Source: Pseudomonadota bacterium (lineage in GTDB: Bacteria; Pseudomonadota; Alphaproteobacteria; Paracaedibacterales; JAKBAR01). Taken from it: a DNA stretch of 34,261 nt. Below the pieces are notes generated by a model. It did no database searches, had not been told where the DNA came from, and saw only the letters and a list, made by a program, of their open reading frames with translations. A program made the position numbers and the translations under genes. The stretch is taken from NCBI GenBank assembly GCA_021808925.1, contig JAKBAR010000011.1, positions 1 through 34,261 on the forward strand. The letters are read 5' to 3'. Below are positions 7,676 through 15,735 of the stretch, piece by piece. Each line of letters begins with the position of its first letter. Within the stretch, counting starts at the first letter, position 1.

Positions 7676-8581
7676 TTAATGAATAATCAGAGCATCCGAA
7701 AGAGGGCGCTCCATCACGGTGCCTTCTCCCTCATCACAGTCCCCTACCGTGTGATTCACAACTTTCCCTTCAATCCACAAAGTGGATGAGCCCCCTCCGT
7801 CTAAATTAAGTGCTGTCACGCATCCAAGTTTTTGCATGAATGTTGCAAGCTCTAAAAGTGTAAGCCCCTTTGGGCCTGTCTTTGATGTAAATTCTTCTTT
7901 GAGGAATTTTTTAGTCTCAGCCAACGTCAATGTCTTTGCATTTTTTCCCGGATGTGTTTTAGAAAATTCATCCACAAAGGCCTGAACATCCCCCATAGTC
8001 ATGGCTGTGATATCTTTTAAATAGCCATGTTCTGCGACAACAATCACAACATCTCCGTTAGATTTTATCCCCACAGCTGTACGTGCATGGGGTTTTGTGT
8101 AAAAATCACTTATTTGTTTTTTAAGAGCCTCAACGACCTCCCCGTGTTCCAAAAGAAGGGGAATCCCTGCGACCATAGAGACCGTTTGAGAAAGATAATC
8201 CTTAGGGTTCCCTTCAATAATAGAAAGAGTATCTTCTGTTAAAATAAGAAGCGGCTGCTTTTTTTGCCGGATTGTATAAATTTTTCCCTTAATCACAAGT
8301 GTTAGGCTCGCTTCACCGTCTTTCTTGCCACCTATTTCAAAAAACCCCGCATTCACAGCAACTTTTGCTTTTGTGCGGGCTGCCATAGATGAAAGCGTCT
8401 CGCGCCCTTTTCCATCATTTGCTTTAACAAGATCGAAAGTATTCTCTCCCTTTTTAAGCGTTACAACATGAATAATATGCGAACCTTCTGTATATTTCTG
8501 ATAGACATAACCAAACGTGCTTGAAAGACAAAGACCATAAATCAAAAGGAAAAAATAAAACGCACCAGAAAATACTCTCAT
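7676..8581 (-). CDS. Exported phosphodiester glycosidase (NAGPA-domain protein)
   Basis: The 301-residue protein starts with a Sec signal or anchor (MRVFSGAFYFFLLIYGLCLSS). It matches the NAGPA/DUF2233 fold: VAVNAGFFEIGGKKDGEASL, then HARTAVGIKSNGDVVIVVAEH, and LNLDGGGSSTLWIEGKVVN, ending ERPLSDALIIH. In animals this fold removes GlcNAc from a phosphodiester; bacterial members are exported hydrolases of sugar phosphodiesters, mostly of unknown substrate. It begins 4 nt after dacA, so it is co-expressed with a peptidoglycan carboxypeptidase. That suggests a cell-envelope substrate, but this is inference. The domain call is firm and the exact activity is unknown. Confidence 0.88.
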   Translation of the reverse strand: MRVFSGAFYFFLLIYGLCLSSTFGYVYQKYTEGSHIIHVVTLKKGENTFDLVKANDGKGRETLSSMAARTKAKVAVNAGFFEIGGKKDGEASLTLVIKGKIYTIRQKKQPLLILTEDTLSIIEGNPKDYLSQTVSMVAGIPLLLEHGEVVEALKKQISDFYTKPHARTAVGIKSNGDVVIVVAEHGYLKDITAMTMGDVQAFVDEFSKTHPGKNAKTLTLAETKKFLKEEFTSKTGPKGLTLLELATFMQKLGCVTALNLDGGGSSTLWIEGKVVNHTVGDCDEGEGTVMERPLSDALIIH

Positions 8582-8585
8582 AATC

Positions 8586-9866
8586 TTAAGCTTTTCCCCA
8601 TAAGAGATAGGTTATTGAGCGGAAAAATCGTGTGAGAAAATTAACTTTTTCAACATCTTCACCCGCTGCAAGAGCGACTTCATGCTGAGTCGACGGTGCA
8701 AGAATCGTCACCTTCCCCACAATATCACCTTTTTTCAAAGGGGCCTGGAGCGGTGAATCAAAGTGAATTTTAATATCAACTTTGCTTTGTTCTGTGCGCG
8801 GTAAAAGCACACTCACGTCATCCGTTACCACAAGAGGAACTGTTTCTTTGACACCAAGCCATACAGGTGCGGCTTTTTCAACAATATCTCCTGCCTTATA
8901 GAGTTGTTTGTTGATAAAATTTTGCTTTGCCCAAGCGAGAATCATTTTTGCATCATTCGCCCGTGCTTGCATTGTTTTAAGGCCATTAATCACCATGATA
9001 TAGCGTTGCCCCATATCTTTAAAGGATGCCACGATACCATGGCCACCATCATCCGTGTGTCCCGTTTTAATACCATCACAGCCCATATCACTGTAAAGCA
9101 GAGGATTGCGATTGCCTTGTTTGATGGGGCGTCCTTTACTATCTGTCCCAAAAGTAAATTCTTTTTCACCATAAATTTTATAGGATTCAGGGTGATCGTT
9201 GATAATACGAAGACCGAGAGCCGCAAGATCCCGTGCCGTACTGTAATGACCTTCTTGCGGCCATCCACTGGTATTCATAAATTGTGTGTTTGTCAGGTTC
9301 ATAGCTTTTGCAGCGGCATTCATCTCTGTAACAAATTGTTCCTCACTGCCGGCAATCCCTTCAGCTGCGACGATACAGGCATCATTGCCTGATTGAATAA
9401 TAATCCCTCGTAAAAGATCGTCAAGCCTTACCATCCCACCAAGGGGAACGAACATTTTAGATCCCCCCATGCGCCATGCCTTTTCACTCACAGGGAAGCT
9501 CATATCAAGAGAGAGCTCACCTTTTTTTATCTTTTCTTCGATCAGATAAGAGGTCATCATTTTTGACATGGACGAAGGCGTCATGCGTTCATCCGCATGC
9601 TTTTCAAGTAACACACGTCCTGTGCGTGCATCGATCAAAATCGCTTGCTTTGCCAGCAGTTTAATGGCTGTAGCTCCCGGTGCAACAGTCACATCATCGG
9701 CTTCACTCTCTGTTTTTTTTTCTTCTGTTTTAGAGGAATCTTCTTGACCTGTGCTCCTCGTTTTTTTTGCTTTGGTCACTTTTTTTGTGGGTGAGGGGTT
9801 GGCCCAAAGCGTCTGCGTCTCAACGACAACTAAACTGAAGAAGGAGAAAAGAAAAAAATAGTGCAT
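8586..9866 (-). CDS. dacA: D-alanyl-D-alanine carboxypeptidase (PBP5/6 type)
   Basis: Class C low-molecular-weight PBP of the S11 family that trims the terminal D-Ala from peptidoglycan peptides in the periplasm. The signal peptide is at residues 1-22. An acidic/Lys-rich, poorly conserved spacer follows at about 23-62. All three active-site motifs are present: SMSK (S99-K102), SGN (159-161) and KTG (267-269). A C-terminal PBP5-like beta domain covers about 330-410, and an amphipathic tail (NFLTRFFRSITYLLWG) would anchor it to the inner membrane. It is first in the dacA > glycosidase > VOC > tmk run. A plausible promoter lies upstream at 9900-9927. In alphaproteobacteria this gene is also called dacC. 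Confidence 0.95.
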   Translation of the reverse strand: MHYFFLFSFFSLVVVETQTLWANPSPTKKVTKAKKTRSTGQEDSSKTEEKKTESEADDVTVAPGATAIKLLAKQAILIDARTGRVLLEKHADERMTPSSMSKMMTSYLIEEKIKKGELSLDMSFPVSEKAWRMGGSKMFVPLGGMVRLDDLLRGIIIQSGNDACIVAAEGIAGSEEQFVTEMNAAAKAMNLTNTQFMNTSGWPQEGHYSTARDLAALGLRIINDHPESYKIYGEKEFTFGTDSKGRPIKQGNRNPLLYSDMGCDGIKTGHTDDGGHGIVASFKDMGQRYIMVINGLKTMQARANDAKMILAWAKQNFINKQLYKAGDIVEKAAPVWLGVKETVPLVVTDDVSVLLPRTEQSKVDIKIHFDSPLQAPLKKGDIVGKVTILAPSTQHEVALAAGEDVEKVNFLTRFFRSITYLLWGKA

Positions 9867-9899
9867 GACTCAAGACATTTTATGATGGAAATTTCTGCC

Positions 9900-9927
9900 A
9901 TTCTAACGCCATCAAAGGAAAGAGCAA
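9900..9927 (-). promoter_or_regulatory. Candidate sigma-70-type promoter for dacA
   Basis: On the minus strand TTGCTC (9927-9922) and TAGAAT (9905-9900) are separated by 16 nt. They lie about 35 nt upstream of the dacA start in the short gap after the alpha/beta hydrolase gene. The match to TTGACA/TATAAT is reasonable at both boxes, but it is a pattern match only. Confidence 0.35.
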
Positions 9928-9948
9928 CCTTTTTTCTGTATTCATCAG

Positions 9949-10935
9949 TTATTTGTCCATAGAGCTCTCTAATGTCTGGAAGAAATGTTTAAGCGCTTGT
10001 AAGTACAGCTCTGGCTCTTCCACATGGGGAAGGTGAGCGCTTTTTTCAAAGATAACGAGCTGACTCTTTTGAAGTTTTTCACCTATACGCTCTAATGTTT
10101 CTGGTGTGGCCTCATCAAAGCGCCCACAAGTCAAAAGAATAGGGATATTTAAGTGACAAAGATGATCAATCCCATCAAAATCTTTTAAATGTCCAGTCAC
10201 CGTGAATTCACTGGGCCCCCACATTGTTTTGTAGATATCAAAATTAATCGCATTCAGCGCATCTTTTACATCCTGTGGCAGCGGGTTTAAACGACAAAGG
10301 AACGTTGCATTAAAGGCTTTGGAGGCCTCTTGATAGTCGTGTGAATCGGTTGTGCCTTGCTGTTCGTGATAAAGAATTTTTTCTTGAACGTCTTGGGGAA
10401 GTTGCTTAAGGAGACGCTTTGTATCTTGGATCCACAGTTTTGTGTTGAGGAGAGGGCTCGCTAAAACAAGGCCTATAATTTTATCAGAGTTTTTTGAGGC
10501 ATACTCTGTTGCAAGGGCACCGCCAAAAGAGTGTCCAAAAAGAATAAAATGTTTAAGGCCAAGATGTTCGACTAAAGCCTCAAGATCTCTCACATAATCG
10601 GATAATTGCCATGAATGAGCGTTTTTTTCAGTGACGTGCGAGCGACCACAGCCAAGCTGATCATAAAAAATAACAGGTCGATCGGTACCAAGTGCTGAGA
10701 GGGATTTAAGATAATTATGCGGAATCCCTGGCCCTCCGTGAAGGATAAGGAGAGGCGGTTTATTTTCTGTTTTTTTGGTGGAATGGATTTGAAACCAAAG
10801 CTCTCCTCCTTGAACAGGGATAGGTCCTTCCTGTACGTGAAGAGACGCATCTTTATCAGAAAAATAGTTCAATCCTACGGCCATAAAAATCACACCAATC
10901 AACAATAAAAATTTTCGAACCCAACGGCGTTGCAT
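9949..10935 (-). CDS. Membrane-anchored alpha/beta hydrolase, proline iminopeptidase-like
   Basis: Alpha/beta hydrolase of the S33/proline-iminopeptidase group (328 aa). An N-terminal basic-hydrophobic segment (MQRRWVRKFLLLIGVIFMAV) should act as a membrane anchor or signal. The oxyanion motif HGGPG is at 66-70. The nucleophile is S136 in GHSFGG, the acid is probably D274 (CGRFDEATPE), and the base is probably H301 (SAHLPHVEEPE). The catalytic set is complete. It starts 6 nt after the binding-protein gene of the TPP-riboswitch operon, so it should be made under the same control. That hints at a substrate linked to thiamine or precursor uptake, but the family also contains peptidases and esterases. 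The activity is not known. Confidence 0.85.
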   Translation of the reverse strand: MQRRWVRKFLLLIGVIFMAVGLNYFSDKDASLHVQEGPIPVQGGELWFQIHSTKKTENKPPLLILHGGPGIPHNYLKSLSALGTDRPVIFYDQLGCGRSHVTEKNAHSWQLSDYVRDLEALVEHLGLKHFILFGHSFGGALATEYASKNSDKIIGLVLASPLLNTKLWIQDTKRLLKQLPQDVQEKILYHEQQGTTDSHDYQEASKAFNATFLCRLNPLPQDVKDALNAINFDIYKTMWGPSEFTVTGHLKDFDGIDHLCHLNIPILLTCGRFDEATPETLERIGEKLQKSQLVIFEKSAHLPHVEEPELYLQALKHFFQTLESSMDK

Positions 10936-10941
10936 AAATCA

Positions 10942-11952
10942 TCAAGAATTATCAGGGGACGATGGAGCATTCTCCAACATAACATAGGCCTGTGCGCTCT
11001 CAAATCCTTTTTGGATCAGTTGCTCGCCATCGACGGGGTGGGCCTTGATAAAATCAATGGTTTTTTGAAGATTTTCTAAATCAAGATTTTCTGGTTCATC
11101 CTCAAAAAGCTCCACGAGACCGATCCATATTTTATAATTGAGCGATGTATCAAGCTCGGGATAATGATGGCAAATATCTTGCCAAACACCTCTTGGGTTT
11201 TTTTTAACCAAAGCCAGTGCTTCTTTCATTGCACTAAGGAATTTGTGGATATAGGCTTTGCCTTCATCATCTTTGTGCGCGAAAAAAATAAATTGTTCAA
11301 AGGGAGGAATGCCAAATTCTTCGTAGGCATAAATGCGTATGGGCTTGTTAAATTGTTCTGCAATTTTCGCATCATAGGGAAGCGTTGCTGTAAACATCGC
11401 ATCCACTTCACCGTTCATAAACGCATGAGCTAGCCCTTTTTGAAAAGCGATAAGATCAATGTCACGGCGCGTAAGCCCCTGTGTGGTTAAAATTTTATCT
11501 AAAACAATCAGAGAAAACGCTGGATTGCTTGTGGAGAATCCTATTTTTTTATTTTTGAGCTCTTTTAAGTGAGGAAGCGACTCATTCACAATTAAAACCT
11601 CCAGAGGTTTTCCAAGAAGGGTCCCTATTTTTTTCAAAGGCAGGCCTTTATTCACACGGACAATGTGATTTGCACTTTTTGTAATGCCAATATGTGCTTG
11701 CTTTGAGGCGACTTGGCGACTACTTTCCTCGCCACCACTTGCGGGAGAAAGATTGACATCGAGGCCGTATTTTTTAAAAATGCCTAGTTTCAGTGCCAAA
11801 AGAACCGGTATTTGACATGGATCAAGGTGATAGCCAAGGGTGATCATTATTTTTTCAAGAGGCGGCTTTGCAGGGTTTTGAGCAGTTGCAAAACTAGGAT
11901 AGGAGGAAAAAAAGTTGAGAATAAATGTTAAAAGAAAAATGATTTTAAACAT
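10942..11952 (-). CDS. thiY: ABC transporter substrate-binding protein, NMT1/THI5-like (ThiY-type)
   Basis: Periplasmic binding protein (336 aa) with signal peptide MFKIIFLLTFILNFFSSYPS. The NMT1/THI5-like fold is visible in ITLGYHLDPCQIPVLLALKL, then GIFKKYGLDVNLSPASGGEE. The ASKQAHIGITKSANHIVRV segment and the second lobe with FMNGEVDAMFTATLPYDAKI also fit. Family members bind pyrimidine precursors of thiamine (such as formylaminopyrimidine in ThiY), or taurine and related compounds. The upstream TPP riboswitch favours a thiamine-type ligand. It lies 22 nt after the permease gene. The symbol rests on context; the exact ligand is inference. Confidence 0.83.
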   Translation of the reverse strand: MFKIIFLLTFILNFFSSYPSFATAQNPAKPPLEKIMITLGYHLDPCQIPVLLALKLGIFKKYGLDVNLSPASGGEESSRQVASKQAHIGITKSANHIVRVNKGLPLKKIGTLLGKPLEVLIVNESLPHLKELKNKKIGFSTSNPAFSLIVLDKILTTQGLTRRDIDLIAFQKGLAHAFMNGEVDAMFTATLPYDAKIAEQFNKPIRIYAYEEFGIPPFEQFIFFAHKDDEGKAYIHKFLSAMKEALALVKKNPRGVWQDICHHYPELDTSLNYKIWIGLVELFEDEPENLDLENLQKTIDFIKAHPVDGEQLIQKGFESAQAYVMLENAPSSPDNS

Positions 11953-11974
11953 CTTTTTAATGTCCTTTGCTTTT

Positions 11975-12718
11975 TTAAAGATAGTGAAGGTTAAATTTAT
12001 GATAAATATAGCGATGGAGAGAGTTAGATAGAAAATAGAAAAAGAGACTCATCGCCATTAAAAGGAAAAGGCAACCAAACATCAACGCTAAATCCATTTG
12101 CCCATAGCACAACATCATGACATAGCCGAGACCTGAGGATGATCCAATCCAGTCACAGGCAATCACACTCAAAGGAGCGTGCATGAGCGCAAGGCGAAAT
12201 CCTGTAAAAAAGGGGGGCAACGCATGGGGGAGGCGTATGTAGAAAAAAGTTGGTAACCAAGACGTTGCACCTATGTTGCTCAAGAAATCTTTATGATAAT
12301 GGGGAAGATGCTTGAGCCCCTCCAAAAGTCCTACTGTCATGGGAAAATAACAACTGAGACTAATCAGAAAAGCTTTAGGCCCTATGCCATGACCAAACCA
12401 CAAAAGTAAAAGGGGGGCTGTCACAAAAATAGGAATATTTTTCAAAGTGATAAGATAGGGCATAAGAAAATGTTCAAGCCGTTGAAAGCGGTCGAGAAAG
12501 AGACTTGTTGTGAGTGCGAGAATAAAGCCTATGGAAAGGCCTAGGCTAATTTCAAGAAAGCTAATGCTCAAGTGAAACAAAAGATATGATCGCTTTTCTA
12601 TTATTTTCTGCAGGATCATCAAGGGTGAGGGCAGCATATAATCGGGAATCTGAAAAAGAAAAATGGAGCCCTGCCACACTATGAAAAAGAAAAAAAGAAA
12701 AAGGAGTCTATGCGGCAT
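11975..12718 (-). CDS. thiX: ABC transporter permease (ThiX-type)
   Basis: Inner-membrane permease (247 aa) of the nitrate/taurine/thiamine-precursor class. About six hydrophobic segments are visible. The EAA-type loop that contacts the ATPase is at about residues 144-165 (NIGATSWLPTFFYIRLPHAL), followed by TGFRLALMHAPLSVIACDWI and GSSSGLGYVMML. These match BPD-type permeases such as SsuC, TauC and ThiX. Its start overlaps the end of the ATPase gene by 11 nt, so translation is probably coupled. It is followed by the binding-protein gene. Substrate is inferred from the TPP riboswitch upstream. Confidence 0.87.
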   Translation of the reverse strand: MPHRLLFLFFFFIVWQGSIFLFQIPDYMLPSPLMILQKIIEKRSYLLFHLSISFLEISLGLSIGFILALTTSLFLDRFQRLEHFLMPYLITLKNIPIFVTAPLLLLWFGHGIGPKAFLISLSCYFPMTVGLLEGLKHLPHYHKDFLSNIGATSWLPTFFYIRLPHALPPFFTGFRLALMHAPLSVIACDWIGSSSGLGYVMMLCYGQMDLALMFGCLFLLMAMSLFFYFLSNSLHRYIYHKFNLHYL

Positions 12719-13394
12719 AATACGGCTCTTTTATTGCTAGAGGTGCGAGCATCAAGGGCTTATTTTTGAGGGTATAGCACGCGTCAGCAAGGGCATGCAC
12801 TTCATCTTCTTGGTGCGTGACAAAAAGAACGGTTTGTCCTTTTAGTATTTTTTTTATATGCGAAAACATACCTTTTTTTAACGCTTCATCCATATTTGTA
12901 AAAGGTTCATCCAAAAACAGCAAAGAGCGATTTTGATACAAGGCTCTTGCGAGGAGGATACGTTTTGTCATGCCTTTAGAGAGTTCGTGCGGGTAAAGAT
13001 TTTTTGTATGTGTTAACTGAACAACCTCGAGGAGACCTTGAATACGCTTTGTATCCAACGGATTGTATTTTAAAAGGTCGGCGAGACCTATATTTTTTTC
13101 CACAGACAGCCACGGGAGGAGGCGATCATCTGCGCCGAGGAAAGCAATTTTATTTTTTAACGGTGCAAACAATGAATGTTTTAGGCAATTGCTCCCTTCA
13201 TCTTTTTTATTGGCATGGAGTAGTCCAGAAAGATAGCGCAAAAGTGTTGTTTTCCCCATGCCACTTGGTCCCATAAGAGCAGTCCACTTATTTTTTTGAA
13301 GGCAAAATCGTTGCTCAGAAAAACACAAAGGGTCTAGGCTATTTTTTGAGTAAAAAGAGCAATAAGGAATATGAAAAATATAATCTTTTGACAT
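12708..13394 (-). CDS. thiZ: ABC transporter ATPase (ThiZ-type) with unusual motifs
   Basis: Cytoplasmic ATPase (228 aa) of the uptake system, first gene of the operon. Walker A is GPSGMGKTT (42-50), Walker B LLFLDE (158-163) and the H-loop H194. Compared with SsuB/TauB/ThiZ relatives, the Q-loop Gln before RLLPW is an Ala (A88 in LGADDRLLPW), and the signature reads LSKGM (138-142) rather than LSGGQ/M. The core ATPase residues are intact, so it may still be active. The start ATG is 9 nt from the 3' end of the TPP aptamer, whose last segment supplies the only SD-like sequence. Confidence 0.87.
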   Translation of the reverse strand: MSKDYIFHIPYCSFYSKNSLDPLCFSEQRFCLQKNKWTALMGPSGMGKTTLLRYLSGLLHANKKDEGSNCLKHSLFAPLKNKIAFLGADDRLLPWLSVEKNIGLADLLKYNPLDTKRIQGLLEVVQLTHTKNLYPHELSKGMTKRILLARALYQNRSLLFLDEPFTNMDEALKKGMFSHIKKILKGQTVLFVTHQEDEVHALADACYTLKNKPLMLAPLAIKEPYYAA

Positions 13395-13403
13395 AAAAAA
13401 TCC

Positions 13404-13490
13404 GCTTTCCTACGCTGGTATCATCCAGATCAGGTTCGAAGGGTTGAGTAGTTTCACTCTCTCAGCTTTTTACGGCACCCCTAGGGTTGT
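13404..13490 (-). ncRNA. TPP riboswitch (THI element)
   Basis: On the minus strand the sequence contains the conserved blocks of the TPP aptamer in order: CTAGGGGTGCC, GCTGAGAG, then ACCCTTCGAACCTGATC and TGGATGATACCAGCGTAGGA. Both the pyrimidine-sensing (CTGAGA) and pyrophosphate-sensing (CCTGATCTGG...CCAGCG) parts are present. Only 9 nt separate it from the thiZ start, with no terminator hairpin between. The 3' end TAGGAAAG is also the apparent Shine-Dalgarno, and CCTA at the 5' side can pair with its TAGG. Translational repression by SD masking is therefore the likely mechanism. It controls the ABC transporter and probably the hydrolase behind it. Confidence 0.96.
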
Positions 13491-13540
13491 ATCTCAAGGG
13501 ATAAAGGATTTTTATTGAAAAGACAAGCAGAATAAGATTC

Positions 13541-13981
13541 TTAAAAATGCTCGTTTTTTATCTTTTTAGACGCTTTGACAATGTGTTTTTTTAAGAGGAG
13601 GAGCACCCGTTTGATTTTTGGATTCTCTCCTTTTTTCTTGGCATAGGCTTTATAAGAATGAAAAAGGATATTCTCTATATCGCTTTTGCGAAAGGTGTTT
13701 TCTTCAAGCGTCTCAAGAAAAGAAACGTTCTTTTCAAGGGCTTCCATGGCTCTAAAATCTATTTTATTTTTCTTAATAGCGTTCGTGTCCGTCTTTAGTA
13801 TGATTCTGTTCAAAATTTTTTTAGAAGGTATTTTGTAGCGTTGTATGTATGCTAAATAGGAAGGATGTAAAAGAAGGCTCTCGTGATTGTATGCGATGGC
13901 ACGAGAAAGTTTTCCTCCCCATGAGGTATGGGAAGAAGCAATGGACAAAAGAATAAGGGCGTAGGCTATTTTTCTAGACAT
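13541..13981 (-). CDS. Hypothetical exported basic protein, 146 aa
   Basis: I do not recognise a family. MSRKIAYALILLSIASSHTS is a plausible signal peptide. The mature part is strongly basic, rich in Lys and Ile, and predicted mostly helical (FRAMEALEKNVSFLETLEEN; HSYKAYAKKKGENPKIKRVL). It has no cysteine apart from the leader region and no further membrane segment. An AAAAGGAA RBS stands before the ATG, which supports translation. It follows yifB by 60 nt on the same strand and precedes the TPP riboswitch. It is probably a lineage-restricted exported protein; function unknown. Confidence 0.6.
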   Translation of the reverse strand: MSRKIAYALILLSIASSHTSWGGKLSRAIAYNHESLLLHPSYLAYIQRYKIPSKKILNRIILKTDTNAIKKNKIDFRAMEALEKNVSFLETLEENTFRKSDIENILFHSYKAYAKKKGENPKIKRVLLLLKKHIVKASKKIKNEHF

Positions 13982-14041
13982 AGGGGGATATTCCTTTTAA
14001 AAAAGTCACAATTTTAGCATAGTGCATGAAAAATTTAGGGT

Positions 14042-15580
14042 CTAGGACCGAAAATGAAGGGCCTCGGCAAGGTGTTGGGGGTGAATATCTTTTGAAACGT
14101 CCAGATCTGCAATGGTGCGCGCAACTTTTAAAATCCTGTGAAAACCCCGTGCAGAGAGATGCATTTTTTCAGCCGCTTTGAGGAATAAGTTTTCACATTC
14201 TTTTGTTAAAGGCGCAATCATTTCAAGTTGTTGTGAGGAGAGATGCGCATTAAGGGTGTTGTGGCTAAAATTTTCTTTATGGCTCCGTTTATATTGAAGA
14301 TCACGTGCTTTTTTAACACGCTCTGCAATCATAGCAGACGATTCCTCGTGCGCATCCTTTTGAAGGAGATCTGCGGGAAGAACATCTTCTACATAGACTT
14401 TTAAGTCAAAGCGATCGAGAAGGGGACCAGAGAGACGTTGTTGGTATTGCTCACCACATAATGGGACCCTCGAACATTGCTTTGAGGGATTGCCCATATA
14501 GCCACATTTACAAGGATTCATGGCGGCTACAATTTGCACCTTTGCAGGATAGCGCACCATATTATTGGCGCGCGCAATGGAGACATAGCCCGTTTCCAAA
14601 GGTTGCCGCAGCGCTTCGAGTGTGGAACGATGAAACTCAGGAAGTTCGTCTAAAAATAAAACACCATGATGGGCAAGGGAAATTTCGCCAGGGCGACACT
14701 TAGCACCTCCTCCCACAAGGGCCGGAAGCGTTGCTGAGTGATGGGGGTCACGGTAAGGGGGCTCTGTGATGAGGCCAGACTCAGGCAGAAGACCCGCAAG
14801 ACTATGAATCATTGTAACCTCAAGGGCTTGTTCTGCTGTAAGTTCGGGTAAAATGCCTGCAAAGCGCAGGGCAAGCATGGATTTTCCAGATCCAGGAGGC
14901 CCTGAAAGAAGAATATTATGGCCACCTGCTGCTGCAATTTCCATGGCTCTTTTGGCTAATTTCTGCCCTTTAATCTCTGAAAAATTACCAGAGTGATAGG
15001 AGGGATGATTTTTATCATTCTTTTTTTTCTCAGGGGAGTATTGACGATCAATGTCTTCGAAAAGTGTGATTTTTCCATGTTTTAGGTTGTGGATAACGTC
15101 AAGAAGAGTGCTTCCTGCGATGATATTGTGAAGGCCCGACCAATAGGCTTCTCGTGCACATGTTTTAGGGCAAATCAGACCTTTTTTAACCGCATGCGCC
15201 GCAATAGAACAAGGGAGAACGCCTGGGACGGGTAAAATTTTTCCATCAAGACCTATTTCACCCACGACAAAATAGTCCGCTAAAGCTTCACTATCAATCA
15301 CTCCCAGCGATGAAAGAAGTCCAAGAGCAATGGGCAAATCATAGTGAGAGCCTTCTTTTTGGAAGTCTGCGGGGGCTAGATTCACGGTTACACGCTGAGG
15401 CGGCAAACTTAAGTTCATGCTATGAAAAGCAGCACGAATGCGTTCTTTTGACTCATTCACAGCCTTATCACCAAGGCCTACAATATTAAAGGTTGGAAGA
15501 CCCGGTGCAATTTGAACTTGAACGTCGATCGTAACGGTATCAACGCCTTGAAAGGCAACAGTGCTGCAGCGCGAAGTCAT
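14042..15580 (-). CDS. comM: YifB/ComM-like Mg-chelatase-type AAA+ ATPase
   Basis: AAA+ protein (512 aa) of the YifB/ComM family. ComM is a hexameric helicase that aids branch migration during natural transformation; the protein is widespread also in non-competent bacteria. The N-terminal Lon-like fold reads VAFQGVDTVTIDVQVQIAPG and FNIVGLGDKAVNESKERIRA. The ATPase core has Walker A SGPPGSGKSML (about residue 228), Walker B GVLFLDELPEF, and the cysteine cluster NPCKCGYMGNPSKQCSRVPLC typical of the family. The arginine-finger region SGPLLDRFDL follows. The C-terminal helical domain includes SARGFHRILKVARTIADLD. Length and all motifs are normal. It probably acts on DNA in the cytoplasm. Confidence 0.93.
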   Translation of the reverse strand: MTSRCSTVAFQGVDTVTIDVQVQIAPGLPTFNIVGLGDKAVNESKERIRAAFHSMNLSLPPQRVTVNLAPADFQKEGSHYDLPIALGLLSSLGVIDSEALADYFVVGEIGLDGKILPVPGVLPCSIAAHAVKKGLICPKTCAREAYWSGLHNIIAGSTLLDVIHNLKHGKITLFEDIDRQYSPEKKKNDKNHPSYHSGNFSEIKGQKLAKRAMEIAAAGGHNILLSGPPGSGKSMLALRFAGILPELTAEQALEVTMIHSLAGLLPESGLITEPPYRDPHHSATLPALVGGGAKCRPGEISLAHHGVLFLDELPEFHRSTLEALRQPLETGYVSIARANNMVRYPAKVQIVAAMNPCKCGYMGNPSKQCSRVPLCGEQYQQRLSGPLLDRFDLKVYVEDVLPADLLQKDAHEESSAMIAERVKKARDLQYKRSHKENFSHNTLNAHLSSQQLEMIAPLTKECENLFLKAAEKMHLSARGFHRILKVARTIADLDVSKDIHPQHLAEALHFRS

Positions 15581-15735
15581 GGACCTACATCTTTTTAATC
15601 GCTTTATATAATAGTCATTGTGAAGAGAGAAAAGTTAATTTTATATGAAGAAAAAAAATTCTATTTTTACTTTTTATTTACTTTTTCGTGAGATGATTTG
15701 GAAAGGATTGGAATTGAACAAAAAGGTTTTTTTAC

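Noticed and set aside
8904-9392. Long open frame on the plus strand opposite dacA
   Set aside because: It is antisense to the conserved active-site region of the carboxypeptidase and its Cys/His-rich translation is typical of an antisense shadow.
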